DNA of 64,000 nucleotides from Nostoc sp. FACHB-152 (GCF_014697475.1 NZ_JACJRV010000022.1:24396-88395), one strand, 5' to 3'. Shown: positions 19,851 to 29,495, numbered from the stretch's first letter. Notes: generated by a model from the letters alone, not told the origin. Translations and numbers: made by a program.

Positions 19851-20189
19851 TCAAGTTCCAAACTCAGTAAATTGACGTACATAAGGTTCGTGAAACGCCA
19901 AAATAATATCTTGCTTAGGTACTCCCATTTCTACCAATCGATTGGCAATTCCTTCTTCAGTACCATCATGCTGAATCCAAATTTTCCCATCTTTAATATC
20001 AAGATGTAAAATACAGCCAAAATCGCGTTTATTTCCCCGCCAGCCGACATAAAGTAATTGATAGTGGTCTTGTTGTTCGTCGAAAATTGTCTGTATTTCA
20101 TATTCTTCGGCATTTCGTTGCCTTGCGGCTCGTTTTTGCCGTTCTGAAAGAAGATGTCGAATATATTGCCGATATTGTTCTACAGCCAT
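19851..20189 (-). CDS. xisI: XisI family protein (fdxN element excision controlling factor type)
   Basis: 112 residues. Recognisable XisI features are YRQYIRHLLSER at the N-terminus, DHYQLLYVGWRG, ILHLDIKDGKIWIQHDGTE and the end GVPKQDIILAFHEPYVRQFT. In Anabaena, XisI and XisH act with the recombinase XisF in excision of the fdxN element during heterocyst differentiation, but unlinked XisH/XisI copies are widespread. It overlaps xisH by 10 bases, showing tight translational coupling. No xisF is present in the window, so a role in element excision here is not supported. Confidence 0.92.
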   Translation of the reverse strand: MAVEQYRQYIRHLLSERQKRAARQRNAEEYEIQTIFDEQQDHYQLLYVGWRGNKRDFGCILHLDIKDGKIWIQHDGTEEGIANRLVEMGVPKQDIILAFHEPYVRQFTEFGT

Positions 20190-20590
20190 TGACGAATCAC
20201 CTCTTCTTGTACATCGTAAATCATCAATCGCAATTGATATTTGGCAACTGCTGAGGCAATAAATTTTCGTTGAAAAAAACTTTCATAAATCTGGACGCGC
20301 ACCGCTAAATACAGTTGGCGTTCTGGGTCAATTTGATCTAAGGCATCCCGATAGTTTAAAAATTGTCCCAACGCAGTGTGAAATTCTGAAACATTTGATG
20401 GACTAATAAAACTTTTAATCTCTACTGCAATTTTTTTGCCTTCTCGCTCTGCAGCTAACAGTTGCTCTGCTGCTAAATCAATCTCAAAATCTACATCATC
20501 CACATTAATTTCATAAGGATCAGCCGTAATCTTCCAGCCTTCTTTTTCTAAAGCGGTTCTGACAATATTATGAAATCTATCCTTTGCCAC
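20180..20590 (-). CDS. xisH: XisH family protein
   Basis: 136 residues starting MAKDRFHNIVRTALEKEGWK. It shows the PD-(D/E)XK-like core of the XisH family: DFEIDLAAEQLLAA followed by GKKIAVEIKSF, giving candidate Asp and Glu-x-Lys catalytic residues, and then a conserved FHTALGQFLNYRDAL helix. This supports a nuclease-like fold. It is the first gene of the xisH-xisI pair. The 102 bases upstream separate it from the DUF2887 gene on the same strand. Confidence 0.92.
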   Translation of the reverse strand: MAKDRFHNIVRTALEKEGWKITADPYEINVDDVDFEIDLAAEQLLAAEREGKKIAVEIKSFISPSNVSEFHTALGQFLNYRDALDQIDPERQLYLAVRVQIYESFFQRKFIASAVAKYQLRLMIYDVQEEVIRQWL

Positions 20591-20692
20591 AAAAGTTCAC
20601 TATTTAAATATTAGGCTGGTAATAGCTAGGATCTACTTCATCAATTATGATGAGTTCATAGGTTCCTAATAGAGAGTATAAGGCTATCACTA

Positions 20693-21472
20693 TCAATCAG
20701 AAGTTTGCTTAGTGGCAGCTTGCTGTACTTGCTCAACCGATAAACTCAAAGCCTCTGCTATCTGTTCTACAGTCAAACCCATCGCTAACAGTCGGGGTAC
20801 TGTTTCTAGCAAAGCTTCTTCTTTAATTTCTTGATACACTCTTGTTTGCTTCAATTCACTTAATCCAAACATTGCTGCTATCTCCTGTCGGCTTTTTTGC
20901 GGAAATTTGTAGAATACTATTGTTTCTATTAATTCTATAATTCTGCCCTGAGTCAATTCATCAGCAAGTTCTTGCCTAGCTTGGTCTATTAACTTTCTTG
21001 CTGATGCAATTGCAGTTTCTTCTGACTCGACGACTAATTGCACCACACCTACACCTAGTGGAAGGGTTGCATTTTCGCCTAACTCATCTAAATACACACG
21101 CTGTATTTGCTCGGTTAGCAATAAACCACGATATTGAATTGGTACTTCTGGATCTAAACTTCTTTGAGGATACAATACGACTGCACGCCAATCATTGGGT
21201 AAATCATATTGTCGAAAATATAAGAAAACCTCGCTAATGAAACGCGAATAAAATCTGGGATCTAATTGAAACTGAACTTCCACAAAGTAAATTAGCTGGC
21301 TGTCAGAATCTACATTCGGTAAAAATACTCCATCAATGCGAAAGGCGGTTTGCTTAATTTCAACTGAAGTAAATTTATAGATGTCACCAGTGACAGCCGA
21401 CTCACCAATTAACTCAAAAAATATGCTGGGGAAGTTCTGAAATAATTGATAAAAAATGGAATCAGTTTTCAT
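20693..21472 (-). CDS. DUF2887 / Rpn-type PD-(D/E)XK nuclease-like protein
   Basis: 259 residues. The start MKTDSIFYQLFQNFPSIFFE is diagnostic of the DUF2887 (Rpn-like) family that expands greatly in cyanobacteria. Nuclease-type residues lie in FRIDGVF and YFVEVQFQLD (Asp, Glu-x-Gln). The C-terminal part has a helix-turn-helix-like repeat (LAMGLTVEQIAEALSLSVEQ). Its start overlaps the stop of the upstream DUF2085 gene (ATGA, 21469-21472), so it is translated as the distal gene of an agrE-DUF2085-DUF2887 run. The biological role is unknown; related Rpn proteins promote recombination in E. coli. Confidence 0.85.
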   Translation of the reverse strand: MKTDSIFYQLFQNFPSIFFELIGESAVTGDIYKFTSVEIKQTAFRIDGVFLPNVDSDSQLIYFVEVQFQLDPRFYSRFISEVFLYFRQYDLPNDWRAVVLYPQRSLDPEVPIQYRGLLLTEQIQRVYLDELGENATLPLGVGVVQLVVESEETAIASARKLIDQARQELADELTQGRIIELIETIVFYKFPQKSRQEIAAMFGLSELKQTRVYQEIKEEALLETVPRLLAMGLTVEQIAEALSLSVEQVQQAATKQTSD

Positions 21473-21990
21473 TGGCTGAAGATTTTGCTGTTTCTCAACC
21501 CACTATGCAAAATTGGCATTGTAAACAGCCCCCAAGCCAAGCCTGTAATTAACCCAAATGGCGTAACCAGATAATTATTAAAATTCCACAAGCCAAAAAT
21601 TTGCGCTGCTAATTCTAACGGATAAGCCATCATCAACACACTGGCTAAAGAAGCACCATTCCAACCATATTGACTTAACCAATAAAAACCTTTACCGCCA
21701 GTCACAGCATACAGCAGACGAGTAATTAACAACCCTGTGACAGTACCATAACACCGCATACAAACAGCCATGATAAATGGGGGTGCTAAATCTAAGCCCA
21801 TTTCTGGTTGCGGACACACATGATTTCCCATGAAATAAATGATGTTCGCAATACCCCCAAGCACCCATACTCCAGACGCAGCAAGAAAAGGAGCGACTGG
21901 CGGGCCAAAAACCATTCCCACCAGCAGAAAATCAGCAATGAAACTGACCCAATTAACTTGCAACTCTCTTGTGAAAGCAACTCTTGCCAT
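21469..21990 (-). CDS. DUF2085 membrane protein
   Basis: 173 residues with about four membrane helices. The DUF2085 signature is a Cys after an H (GNHVCPQPEMG) and the CMRCYG motif (VCMRCYGTVTGLLITRLLY), which may bind metal or form a redox pair at the membrane face. An AAGAAAGGAA ribosome site precedes the ATG at 21990. It lies 41 bases downstream of agrE on the same strand. No enzymatic role is established for the family. Confidence 0.8.
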   Translation of the reverse strand: MARVAFTRELQVNWVSFIADFLLVGMVFGPPVAPFLAASGVWVLGGIANIIYFMGNHVCPQPEMGLDLAPPFIMAVCMRCYGTVTGLLITRLLYAVTGGKGFYWLSQYGWNGASLASVLMMAYPLELAAQIFGLWNFNNYLVTPFGLITGLAWGLFTMPILHSGLRNSKIFSQ

Positions 21991-22031
21991 TTCCTTTCTT
22001 TGCGCCCTTTGTGTTCTTTGCGGTTATTTTC

Positions 22032-24143
22032 TTAACCTACCACCGCACGATAAGGACTTGTCAACTTATCAAGCTGTTGAATCAACAAACTCAGGAACAA
22101 TCCCACATCTGTAACTACACCAACTGATTCAATCGAACCACGATCGCTCAGTTTAGTTACTACAGCTGGATTAATATCCACACAAACCATTTTCACACCA
22201 GCCGGGGTCATATTCCCCACACCAATCGAGTGCAGCATGGATGACAGCATCAAAATCATCTCCGCACCTTCAAGATGTTTGGCGTATTCTTCCTGGGCTT
22301 TAATCAAATCCATTTGGGTATCAGGTAAAGGCCCATCATCCCGAATGGAACCAGCTAAGACAAACGGCACGTTATTACGGACGCATTCATACATCACGCC
22401 GCTATTAATTGCCCCCGCCTCTACAGCTTTGGCAATGCTGCCATGACGACGGACACTATTAATTACCTTTAGATGATGGCGGTGTCCACCACGCACTGCG
22501 ACACCCCGCTTCATGTCCATACCAAGGGATGTACCCATGATATTCTGCTCGATGTCGTGGACTGCGATCGCATTTCCGCCAAGTAAGGCTTGCACATAAC
22601 CTTCCCGAATGAGGCGTGAAAGATGTTCGCCGCCACCAGTATGAATGACCACAGGCCCGGCTGTGACAACTACTTTACCGCCAGCATCTCGGATTTTACG
22701 TAATTCCCAAGCAACTTGTTCTACCACTAACTCGACGCGGCGTTCACTAGAAACACCCGCCGACATAAAGCTAAATTCTTGGGCATTGCGTTGTTCCCGC
22801 GATTCGGTTTTGCGGATGGTGCGGATACCTAATACATCCACAATTACTTGTTCGCCAACTTCCAAATCGCGGAGAATTTTACATCTTGCGACTATACCAT
22901 TAGCAGTTTGAGTAATGGCGATCGCGCCGTCCATGCGCTGATTTTCTACTTTTATCCACTGCCCATTTATCCGCACTTCCGTAGGATAAATTGTGCTGAC
23001 GTAGAAATCATCAGGTGCGACACCCGCCAGAATCACAGGTTCTAGTTTGGCATCCCGTTCATCTTGAGGTAAGTCTACCGCACCCAAATCAATTAACAGA
23101 GAGATGATTTCTTCCATCACCTCATGGGATGGTGCTGATACCTTTACCTCAGCCGCAGAGGTACTTTGCCGTTGTTCTCCCAAGTTGAAATTCAAGACTT
23201 GGAAGCTTCCGCCTGTATCGACAATCAAATCTAAGGCGCGGTTAATTAAACCAGAGTCCAGCAAATGCCCTTCTAGACGAATAATTCGGCTTTCGACAGA
23301 AACATTAGCATGAACTTCTTCGCGTACTGGTTCTGTTACCCGCAAGGTGAGGCATTTAGCTGCCCCACCCGCTTTCAGAAATTCGGTTAACTGTGTTTCA
23401 ATCACATCGAAGCCAACAGCATTCAAACGAGATTTTAAAGCTTCGCTGGCTTTGTTCATGATGACGATGCTGTCTACATTCACCGCATTACAGGCGAAGT
23501 TGACTGCATCGGCTTCTTCTATAGCTATCCGCTTTTCTGCTGCCACTCGCATTTCAATTAAGCGGTTGGAGTAAGAATCAAACGCACCAGGATAGTAAAG
23601 TAAATAGCCGTTAACTAAAGGACAGAAGCAAGTATCTAAGTGATAAAAACGATCATCAATTAAACGCAGAGATAACACTTCAATATCTAGCCATTTGGCG
23701 AGATATGGGTGAGAATCTAGCTCTGAACGGAAGCCATATCCTGCCCATAACCAACGCCCTTCTCTATCTAGAAGTGCATCGCCTGCGCCTTCAAAAGGTA
23801 AATCTTTTGGTAGTTCGTATACTGTATAACCATTTTCTTCAAACCATTGCTTGAAGTAGGGTTCTTCTCCCTGACGTTCTTTGTGTAAAAAGCGACTTAA
23901 AACTACATTTTTGCCTAACACTAAACCCGCGTTGGCAGTAAAAACTAAATCAGGCCAACCTTTCTGCGGTGTTACTAAATTTACAGTTGCGTGTTCTTTG
24001 AGAATTTGGTATAAACCTTGCCACTGCTCGACTGCGCGATCGCGTGAGGATTTGTGAATATTTCCTTCCATCCAAGGATTAATCACATAGTCCACATCAT
24101 AGTGGTCAGGAGGACACATTAAAAAGCGAATCCTGGAACTCAT
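22032..24143 (-). CDS. agrE: AgrE: bifunctional arginine dihydrolase / ornithine cyclodeaminase
   Basis: 703 residues, matching the length and sequence style of Anabaena AgrE. The N-terminal amidinotransferase-type half (about 1-285) has MCPPDHYDVDYVINPWM, FEGAGDALLD, HLDTCFCPL and the nucleophile region GGAAKCLTL, whose Cys is residue 264, the position known to be catalytic in AgrE. It converts arginine to ornithine, CO2 and ammonia. The C-terminal half is an LOR/SDH-type domain linked to ornithine cyclodeaminase activity giving proline. Together they release nitrogen from arginine derived from cyanophycin. It is followed closely by DUF2085 and DUF2887 genes. Confidence 0.93.
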   Translation of the reverse strand: MSSRIRFLMCPPDHYDVDYVINPWMEGNIHKSSRDRAVEQWQGLYQILKEHATVNLVTPQKGWPDLVFTANAGLVLGKNVVLSRFLHKERQGEEPYFKQWFEENGYTVYELPKDLPFEGAGDALLDREGRWLWAGYGFRSELDSHPYLAKWLDIEVLSLRLIDDRFYHLDTCFCPLVNGYLLYYPGAFDSYSNRLIEMRVAAEKRIAIEEADAVNFACNAVNVDSIVIMNKASEALKSRLNAVGFDVIETQLTEFLKAGGAAKCLTLRVTEPVREEVHANVSVESRIIRLEGHLLDSGLINRALDLIVDTGGSFQVLNFNLGEQRQSTSAAEVKVSAPSHEVMEEIISLLIDLGAVDLPQDERDAKLEPVILAGVAPDDFYVSTIYPTEVRINGQWIKVENQRMDGAIAITQTANGIVARCKILRDLEVGEQVIVDVLGIRTIRKTESREQRNAQEFSFMSAGVSSERRVELVVEQVAWELRKIRDAGGKVVVTAGPVVIHTGGGEHLSRLIREGYVQALLGGNAIAVHDIEQNIMGTSLGMDMKRGVAVRGGHRHHLKVINSVRRHGSIAKAVEAGAINSGVMYECVRNNVPFVLAGSIRDDGPLPDTQMDLIKAQEEYAKHLEGAEMILMLSSMLHSIGVGNMTPAGVKMVCVDINPAVVTKLSDRGSIESVGVVTDVGLFLSLLIQQLDKLTSPYRAVVG

Positions 24144-24327
24144 AAAAATCTTACTACTGTTATAAATGCGACAAGCTTAACCCGGAGAAAATGGTTTATC
24201 TGTTACTAAACCTCTACCTTTAGGTAGTTGAGAATTCACAAAGGCTTACATTTTATTTTATTACCGGTCAACGTAAAGTTACCGCTTCGTAATTCCGTGT
24301 TATTTTAACGCTATTTGGTTAACTACG

Positions 24328-24765
24328 ATGACAAAACTAACAATTACTATAGATAATCATCCTGATCCCCAAGATATTCGTAGTGTCATCAACCAACTAG
24401 TGGAATACAACAATAGCCAGACAGAAAAAGACGTATATGATCCCCTGGCTATTTGGGTACGCGATGGTGACAGCACTATTGTTGCGGGTTTAGTTGGTAA
24501 AACACACTGGGGATGGTTGTATATTTCGCATCTGTGGGTAGATGAGGCTCTGCGAGGTCAAGGTTATGGCAGAAAATTGATGTTAGACGCAGAGGAAGTG
24601 GCGAAACAGCGTAATTGTAGTCATGCTTATCTGGATACTTTCAGTTTTCAAGCTTTAGGTTTTTATCAGCGTCTCGGCTACCAAATATTTGGTGTTCTCG
24701 AAAATTTTCCACCTGGACATCAACGGTATTTTTTACAGAAAAATTTAGTACATAAGAATACATAA
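24328..24765 (+). CDS. GNAT-family N-acetyltransferase
   Basis: 145 residues with a single GNAT domain. The acetyl-CoA pyrophosphate-binding motif is LRGQGYGRKLM (about 81-91). Motif D-like strand WGWLYISHLWVDEALRG precedes it, and motif B is ALGFYQRLGYQIFG. The acceptor substrate cannot be told from sequence. It is divergent from agrE over a 184-base region. The family contains small-molecule and ribosomal-protein acetylases. Confidence 0.85.
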   Translation: MTKLTITIDNHPDPQDIRSVINQLVEYNNSQTEKDVYDPLAIWVRDGDSTIVAGLVGKTHWGWLYISHLWVDEALRGQGYGRKLMLDAEEVAKQRNCSHAYLDTFSFQALGFYQRLGYQIFGVLENFPPGHQRYFLQKNLVHKNT

Positions 24766-24961
24766 AAATACTATTAATTTTACAGTAATCACAATTCAAG
24801 CACAGATGATAGATTTCTCTGTTAATTAAGGATGTCCAACCTCAAAATAGTCAGGCGATCGCTAACATCTGACTCTCACGAGAATATAGTTTTATACTGG
24901 ACAATCCTGAAGAAAGCAGGCTTTAATTGATACGAACAAAATCAGGGTTATTTCTACATCA

Positions 24962-25750
24962 ATGTTTAGCGGTTCCGTTTTTCCCGACATTCAAAACCAT
25001 TGGGCAAAAGCGTCAATTCTTGCAGCCACCCAGCGAAATATCTTCAAAGGTTATGCTGACGGTACTTTTCGCCCTGCTGCACCTGTGACTCGTGCTGAAT
25101 TTGCAGCGATTATTTCTACAGCTTTACCACGACAGCCATTATCTCTTCCGGCGATTAGCTTTACAGATGTACCTACAAATCACTGGGCTGCAAAAGCGAT
25201 CGCCCAAGCCTATCAGTCAAAGTATTTATCTGGCTATCCTAATAATTTATTTAAACCTAATGAAATCATCTCACGTGTGCAAGTTTTGGCGGCTTTAGCC
25301 TCTGGGTTAAATTATGAAGTCACAGTAGACCCGATAAATACTGTAAAGAAGTATTATGATGATTTCGCGCAAATTCCTAGTTATGCAATACGTGCGATCG
25401 CAGCCGCTACAGAAAAACGTATTGTAGTTAACTATCCTGACATCAAACGCTTACAACCCAATCAAAATGCTACTAGAGGCGACATCGCTGCATTGATATG
25501 TCGAGTTCTAGAAATTCCTACCGTACCTCACAATTATATTGCTGGTCTAGAATTATTCGTCATTCCGCCACAATTTGATGCAGCTGATCCTTTTGTCAAA
25601 GAATTGGCACGGGTACAAAAAGATAATCAGTGGGGTTATATCGACAAAACTGGCAAATTTGTCATTCCTCCGCAATTTAATGAAGCTAGTTATTTTGCAG
25701 AAGGATTAGCTTTAGTCAAAGAAAATACCAATAACTCACAATCAGCCTAA
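24962..25750 (+). pseudogene. 5' part of a split SLH/WG-repeat/GHL10 gene
   Basis: 262 codons ending in TAA at 25748-25750. It contains three S-layer-homology motifs (FPDIQNHWAKASI with GYADGTFRP; FTDVPTNHWAAKAI with GYPNNLFKP; and a degenerate IPSYAIRAIAAATEKRIV copy) at about 7-185, then one and a half WG repeats (FDAADPFVKELARVQKDNQW and EASYFAEGLALVKENTN). The next gene starts four bases later in exactly the same frame and continues the same architecture, so this looks like one gene with a nonsense change. The ATG at 24962 has no clear ribosome site and no signal peptide follows, so the real start could be elsewhere. It may still be translated as a short SLH protein. Confidence 0.7.
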
Positions 25751-25753
25751 TTC

Positions 25754-27646
25754 ATGGAAATTCGCGGTATTTGGATAACTACAACAGGTAGCCAAGTTTT
25801 TGACTCCAAACAAAATATTGTTAAAGCAATGAACTTGCTTGCTGAAACAGGATTCAACGTAGTATTTCCTGTTGTCTGGAATAACGGTTTAACTACGTAT
25901 CTCAGCCGAGTTATGCGAGAAAACTTTGGCACAGAAATAAATCCACGATTTCAAGGTAGAGATCCTTTAGCAGAATTAATTATTGAAGCTAAACGAGTTA
26001 ATATCGCTGTTATTCCTTGGTTTGAGTATGGATTTGCTAGTTCTTATAAAAAGAACGGTGGGTCAATCATCGCCAAAAAACCAGAATGGGCAGCCCGTGA
26101 CTCTGCTGGTAATTTATTAATTAAAAATGGTTTTGAGTGGTTGAATGCTTTTGATAACGAAGTGCAGAACTTTTTACTAAGTTTATTCCTAGAAGTCGTT
26201 AAAAATTATGAAGTTGCAGGTATTCAAGGAGATGATCGCTTTCCTGCTTTCCCCAGTGAAGGTGGTTACGATTCAAAAACTGTTGAACGCTATAAACAAG
26301 AGTTTAATCAACTACCTCCAGAAAATGTGAAAGAACCAAAGTGGTTACAGTGGCGGGCTGATATTCTGACAAATTTTCTCACGCGCGTCTACCGTGAAAT
26401 AATTAATGTTAATCCAGATTTAATTATTTCACTTGCTCCGAGTGCTTATCCTTGGAGTCATGAGAACTATCTACAAGATTCTAAAACTTGGGTAGAACAG
26501 GGATTAGTCGATTTAATTCATCCGCAGTTATATTACCGAGAGTTTGAACTTTATAAGAGAGATATAGATAGAGTAGTAGCTAATCAATTTACAAAAGAAC
26601 AACTGCCCCAGCTAATACCAGGTGTGCTGTTAAAACAAAATACATATATAATTACTCCACAACATTTAGTCCAGGCATTAAAATATAACCGTTCTGTTGG
26701 TATTAAAGGAGAAGTTTTATTCTTTTATGAAGCTTTAATAGAAGATAATAACGCTTTAGCTAAAGTTCTACAATCAGAGGTTTACTCTCAATCTCCTGGT
26801 AATTTTGATCAGAAAGAAATTAAAAAATTCAGTTTTACTCATCGACGGATAAATAGTAATTTCAAGTACATAAATCCATCACAGGAAACAGTTCTCAAAG
26901 CCCAATTTGATTGGGTTGAACAATTTTCGGAAGGGATGGCAGCCGTTAAGATGGGATACAAATCCAGTTACATTGATAAAACAGGTAAACTTATCAGCCG
27001 CCTGCGGTTTGATACTGCTGCACCTTTTTCAGAAGGACTAGCCCTAGTAAAAATTAATAATAAATATGGGTATATCGATAAAAATGCCAAACTAGTCATA
27101 CCCTTACAATTTGATGATGCGGTATCTTTTTCATCAGGTATGGCAGCTATAAAAATAGCTAATAAGTGGGGATATATTGAGCAAACAGGCAAAATCATTA
27201 TTTCTGCTCAATTTGATGAAGCTAAATCATTATCTGAGGACTTAGCAGCCGTAAAAATAGATAATAAATGGGGATATATTAATCAAACAAGTCAAACTAG
27301 AATTGACTTTCAATTTGATGAGGCTGGAAGATTTTCTGAAAGTTTAGCAGCAGTTAAAATTTTGAATAAATCAGGTTATATAGATAAATTTGGTAATTTT
27401 ATAATCGAGCCAAAATTTGATGAAGCTGATATTTTTTCTCAAGGGGTAGCTTCTGTCAAAATAGATAATAAATGGGGATATATTAATCAGTTTGGTGAGT
27501 TTATTATTCAACCAATTTTTGATTTTGCTAAACCATTTTATCAAAGTATGGCATTAGTTAATATAGGTGGAGAATTTAAACGATATGAGGAACAAGGAAA
27601 AGCTTATTTTACAGGAGGTAAATGGGGATATATCCGTAAACCTTAA
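25754..27646 (+). pseudogene. 3' part of the split gene: GHL10 domain plus C-terminal WG repeats
   Basis: 630 codons beginning MEIRGIWITTTGSQVF, in frame with the preceding 24962-25750 segment and separated by one stop and one codon. Residues 1-340 form a GHL10 hydrolase-like barrel (NVVFPVVWNNG, VIPWFEYGF, EVAGIQGDDRF, LIISLAPSAYPWSH). Residues about 380-630 carry seven WG repeats of the type FDEA..FSEGLAAVKI.NKWGYI. The barrel is paralogous to that encoded at 10084-11340. It lacks its own ribosome site, but the close stop-start spacing could allow reinitiation. Either a broken gene, a sequencing error, or a two-product arrangement. Confidence 0.75.
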
Positions 27647-27675
27647 AAATTTAAGTCCAGCACTCATAAATGTTT

Positions 27676-28134
27676 CTAAAATATAGAAATATTGGTAGGG
27701 AGTGAAGGCTGAAAACAAGGCGTTTTTATCTGAAAAAATTGCTTAAGAATTCTTTTAAGGGAGTTTTGTTTGACTAGTTTGATAGCACTAGCAACATCAA
27801 GCCATTCTCTTTGTCTTTGGCCTGCTTCGGGATAATCCTCACTCAGCATTTCTACTAACAATAAATACATATGCACTCGGTAAATTTTGCCGCGTTTGCG
27901 ATACCTGTAAGTGCCAACTTTATTCTCATCTACCTGCCCAATTATGCCAGCTTCTTCCCAAGCTTCTTTGGCGGCTGAAGCACGCGGACTCATACCTTTA
28001 GAAATTCCGCCTTTTGGAATTACCCAGTTGTTGCGATCGCGGGTTGTAATCAACAAGACTTCGATGTTCCCGTTTTGAACTCTATAAGGAATTACCCCCG
28101 ACTGCTTGAAAATTTTGCTGACTTTTGGACTCAT
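27676..28134 (-). CDS. Nudix hydrolase (DIPP-like)
   Basis: 152 residues. Nudix box region WVIPKGGISKGMSPRASAAK followed by EAWEEAGI keeps the metal-binding EA.EEAG core, but the first Glu of the GX5E part is Met and the following Arg is Lys. This variant occurs in the diphosphoinositol-polyphosphate/diadenosine-polyphosphate-type branch. YRVHMYLLLVE follows. The likely reaction is hydrolysis of a nucleoside- or inositol-linked diphosphate, substrate unknown. It is transcribed towards the split GHL10 gene, convergent with it, 29 bases apart. Confidence 0.82.
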   Translation of the reverse strand: MSPKVSKIFKQSGVIPYRVQNGNIEVLLITTRDRNNWVIPKGGISKGMSPRASAAKEAWEEAGIIGQVDENKVGTYRYRKRGKIYRVHMYLLLVEMLSEDYPEAGQRQREWLDVASAIKLVKQNSLKRILKQFFQIKTPCFQPSLPTNISIF

Positions 28135-28221
28135 GAGTTTTTTGGATGAGTGTCATCATGAAACAACGTAAGGTTTCACCTAAATCTGGTTTCTAACCAT
28201 TTAATATAAAGCAAGTTGCTG

Positions 28222-29439
28222 TCATGCTGGCTTATGATCTAAACGAACAGCCGCCTCTAAAGCAGCTTTTTCTTTGGCGCGGCGGGCATAAGGCTGTAAT
28301 TGAGTGCGATCGCAACCTGTCAGAATACTCAAATCTTCCAAGTTCATCCCTCGCATAATCATTTCTACACGCCAAGTTTGTTGGGCTTGGGAAATTTCTG
28401 GTATTTTTCCTTGAGGTGTGAGTAGTCCTTGAGTCCAAAGTTGCCAACGTTGCAGCAATTCAGCTTCAGACATAGAGTTACCTTCAACACCAATAAACAT
28501 AGCTGGATGATGATCTTTACGACTTTTTAACCACTTCATTAGAGGATTATTAGTGTAAGCACCATAATGTTTACCTAAAATCCATTGATTTACAGGTACT
28601 TGGCGAGGTAACCCTGGGGTGGTAATTTGGAGAAAGTGTCCTTGGGGATCACATACTTGGTGCAATCGCTGCAAGCCAATTATTTCTGGAACTGATAAGC
28701 CAGCACCAAATAACAAGTATGCTAAAGCATAATCCTGTATTCCTGACTTTTTGGCATTTTGCAGAATTTCGTGGACTAAAATCGCAGGTAAGTCAACTAC
28801 TTCACTGGCAATTAAGGCTTCTATTGCTGATTGCGGCGCAGAGGACATAGCTCCATGTAAAAACAACTCTACTAAATTCTCTAAAAAATCATTTCGATCT
28901 TCCCACAGTTCATGAAATTCACTTGTGAATTCAATTACTGCATAACCCAAAATCATGCCATTGAGTAAACTAGCTAATTTTTCTGCCGGAAGATAGGTAT
29001 TAATGTCTCCTTGCTGGATGACAGTAGCTAAATATTGAGCTACATAGCGATTGGCTTCTGTTAATCCTCGTCCCAAAGCACGGCGATGTTCCGCCGGAAA
29101 TTGGTCTGCTTCACCGACTACAGAGCGCACAAATTCCGGGACTCGTTCTAATGTATGTAAGCTTTCACTTGCATAATCTTTCAGGGCTTGATAGACGTTA
29201 CCAGGAGGAGTAGCCCGTTTGACTAGAGATTCTCCCAAATCCTTAAAAGCTGCTGATTCTTCTAATACAGCTAAAAGTAGCCCATGTTTATTACCAAAAT
29301 GGCGAAATAGCGTCACTTCATTAACTTCAGCTTTTTCGGCGATTTGACGCGTAGTAGTACTACTGACTCCCTGGGTAGTAAATAAATCTAATGCTGCCTG
29401 AATAAGGCGTTGACGGGCTGAAATAGATTGAGATGCCAT
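28222..29439 (-). CDS. TetR-family regulator fused to an integrase-like C-terminal half
   Basis: 405 residues from ATG 29439. I prefer this start to the upstream ATG at 29475 because an operator-like palindrome (29449-29463) lies between them. Residues 1-200 are a standard TetR protein with helix-turn-helix TTRQIAEKAEVNEVTLFRHF. Most TetR proteins end there; this one has 200 more residues. These resemble a tyrosine-recombinase catalytic fold: ALAYLLFGAGLSVPEIIGLQ, then WRVEMIMRGMNLEDLSILTG and QLQPYARRA. The first catalytic Arg position holds Ser and the HxxR pair is missing, so it should be inactive. It is divergent from a desaturase gene, probably its target. Confidence 0.78.
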   Translation of the reverse strand: MASQSISARQRLIQAALDLFTTQGVSSTTTRQIAEKAEVNEVTLFRHFGNKHGLLLAVLEESAAFKDLGESLVKRATPPGNVYQALKDYASESLHTLERVPEFVRSVVGEADQFPAEHRRALGRGLTEANRYVAQYLATVIQQGDINTYLPAEKLASLLNGMILGYAVIEFTSEFHELWEDRNDFLENLVELFLHGAMSSAPQSAIEALIASEVVDLPAILVHEILQNAKKSGIQDYALAYLLFGAGLSVPEIIGLQRLHQVCDPQGHFLQITTPGLPRQVPVNQWILGKHYGAYTNNPLMKWLKSRKDHHPAMFIGVEGNSMSEAELLQRWQLWTQGLLTPQGKIPEISQAQQTWRVEMIMRGMNLEDLSILTGCDRTQLQPYARRAKEKAALEAAVRLDHKPA

Positions 29440-29448
29440 AAGAAAAAT

Positions 29449-29463
29449 GCAAGTGCCACTTGC
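29449..29463. promoter_or_regulatory. Perfect palindrome, probable TetR operator 1
   Basis: GCAAGTGCCACTTGC is a perfect 15-base palindrome around a central C. It lies 9 bases upstream of the chosen ATG of the TetR gene, in the divergent promoter region. Confidence 0.65.
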
Positions 29464-29495
29464 ACAAAATTTCAATAGTTGTTACGATGCCTAAT

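Noticed and set aside
19851..20590. An fdxN-type excisable element
   Set aside because: xisH and xisI are present but no xisF recombinase, nif genes or matching flanking direct repeats were seen.
25748..25753. Programmed stop-codon readthrough
   Set aside because: TAA is the least leaky stop and no known readthrough context follows; mutation or reinitiation is simpler.
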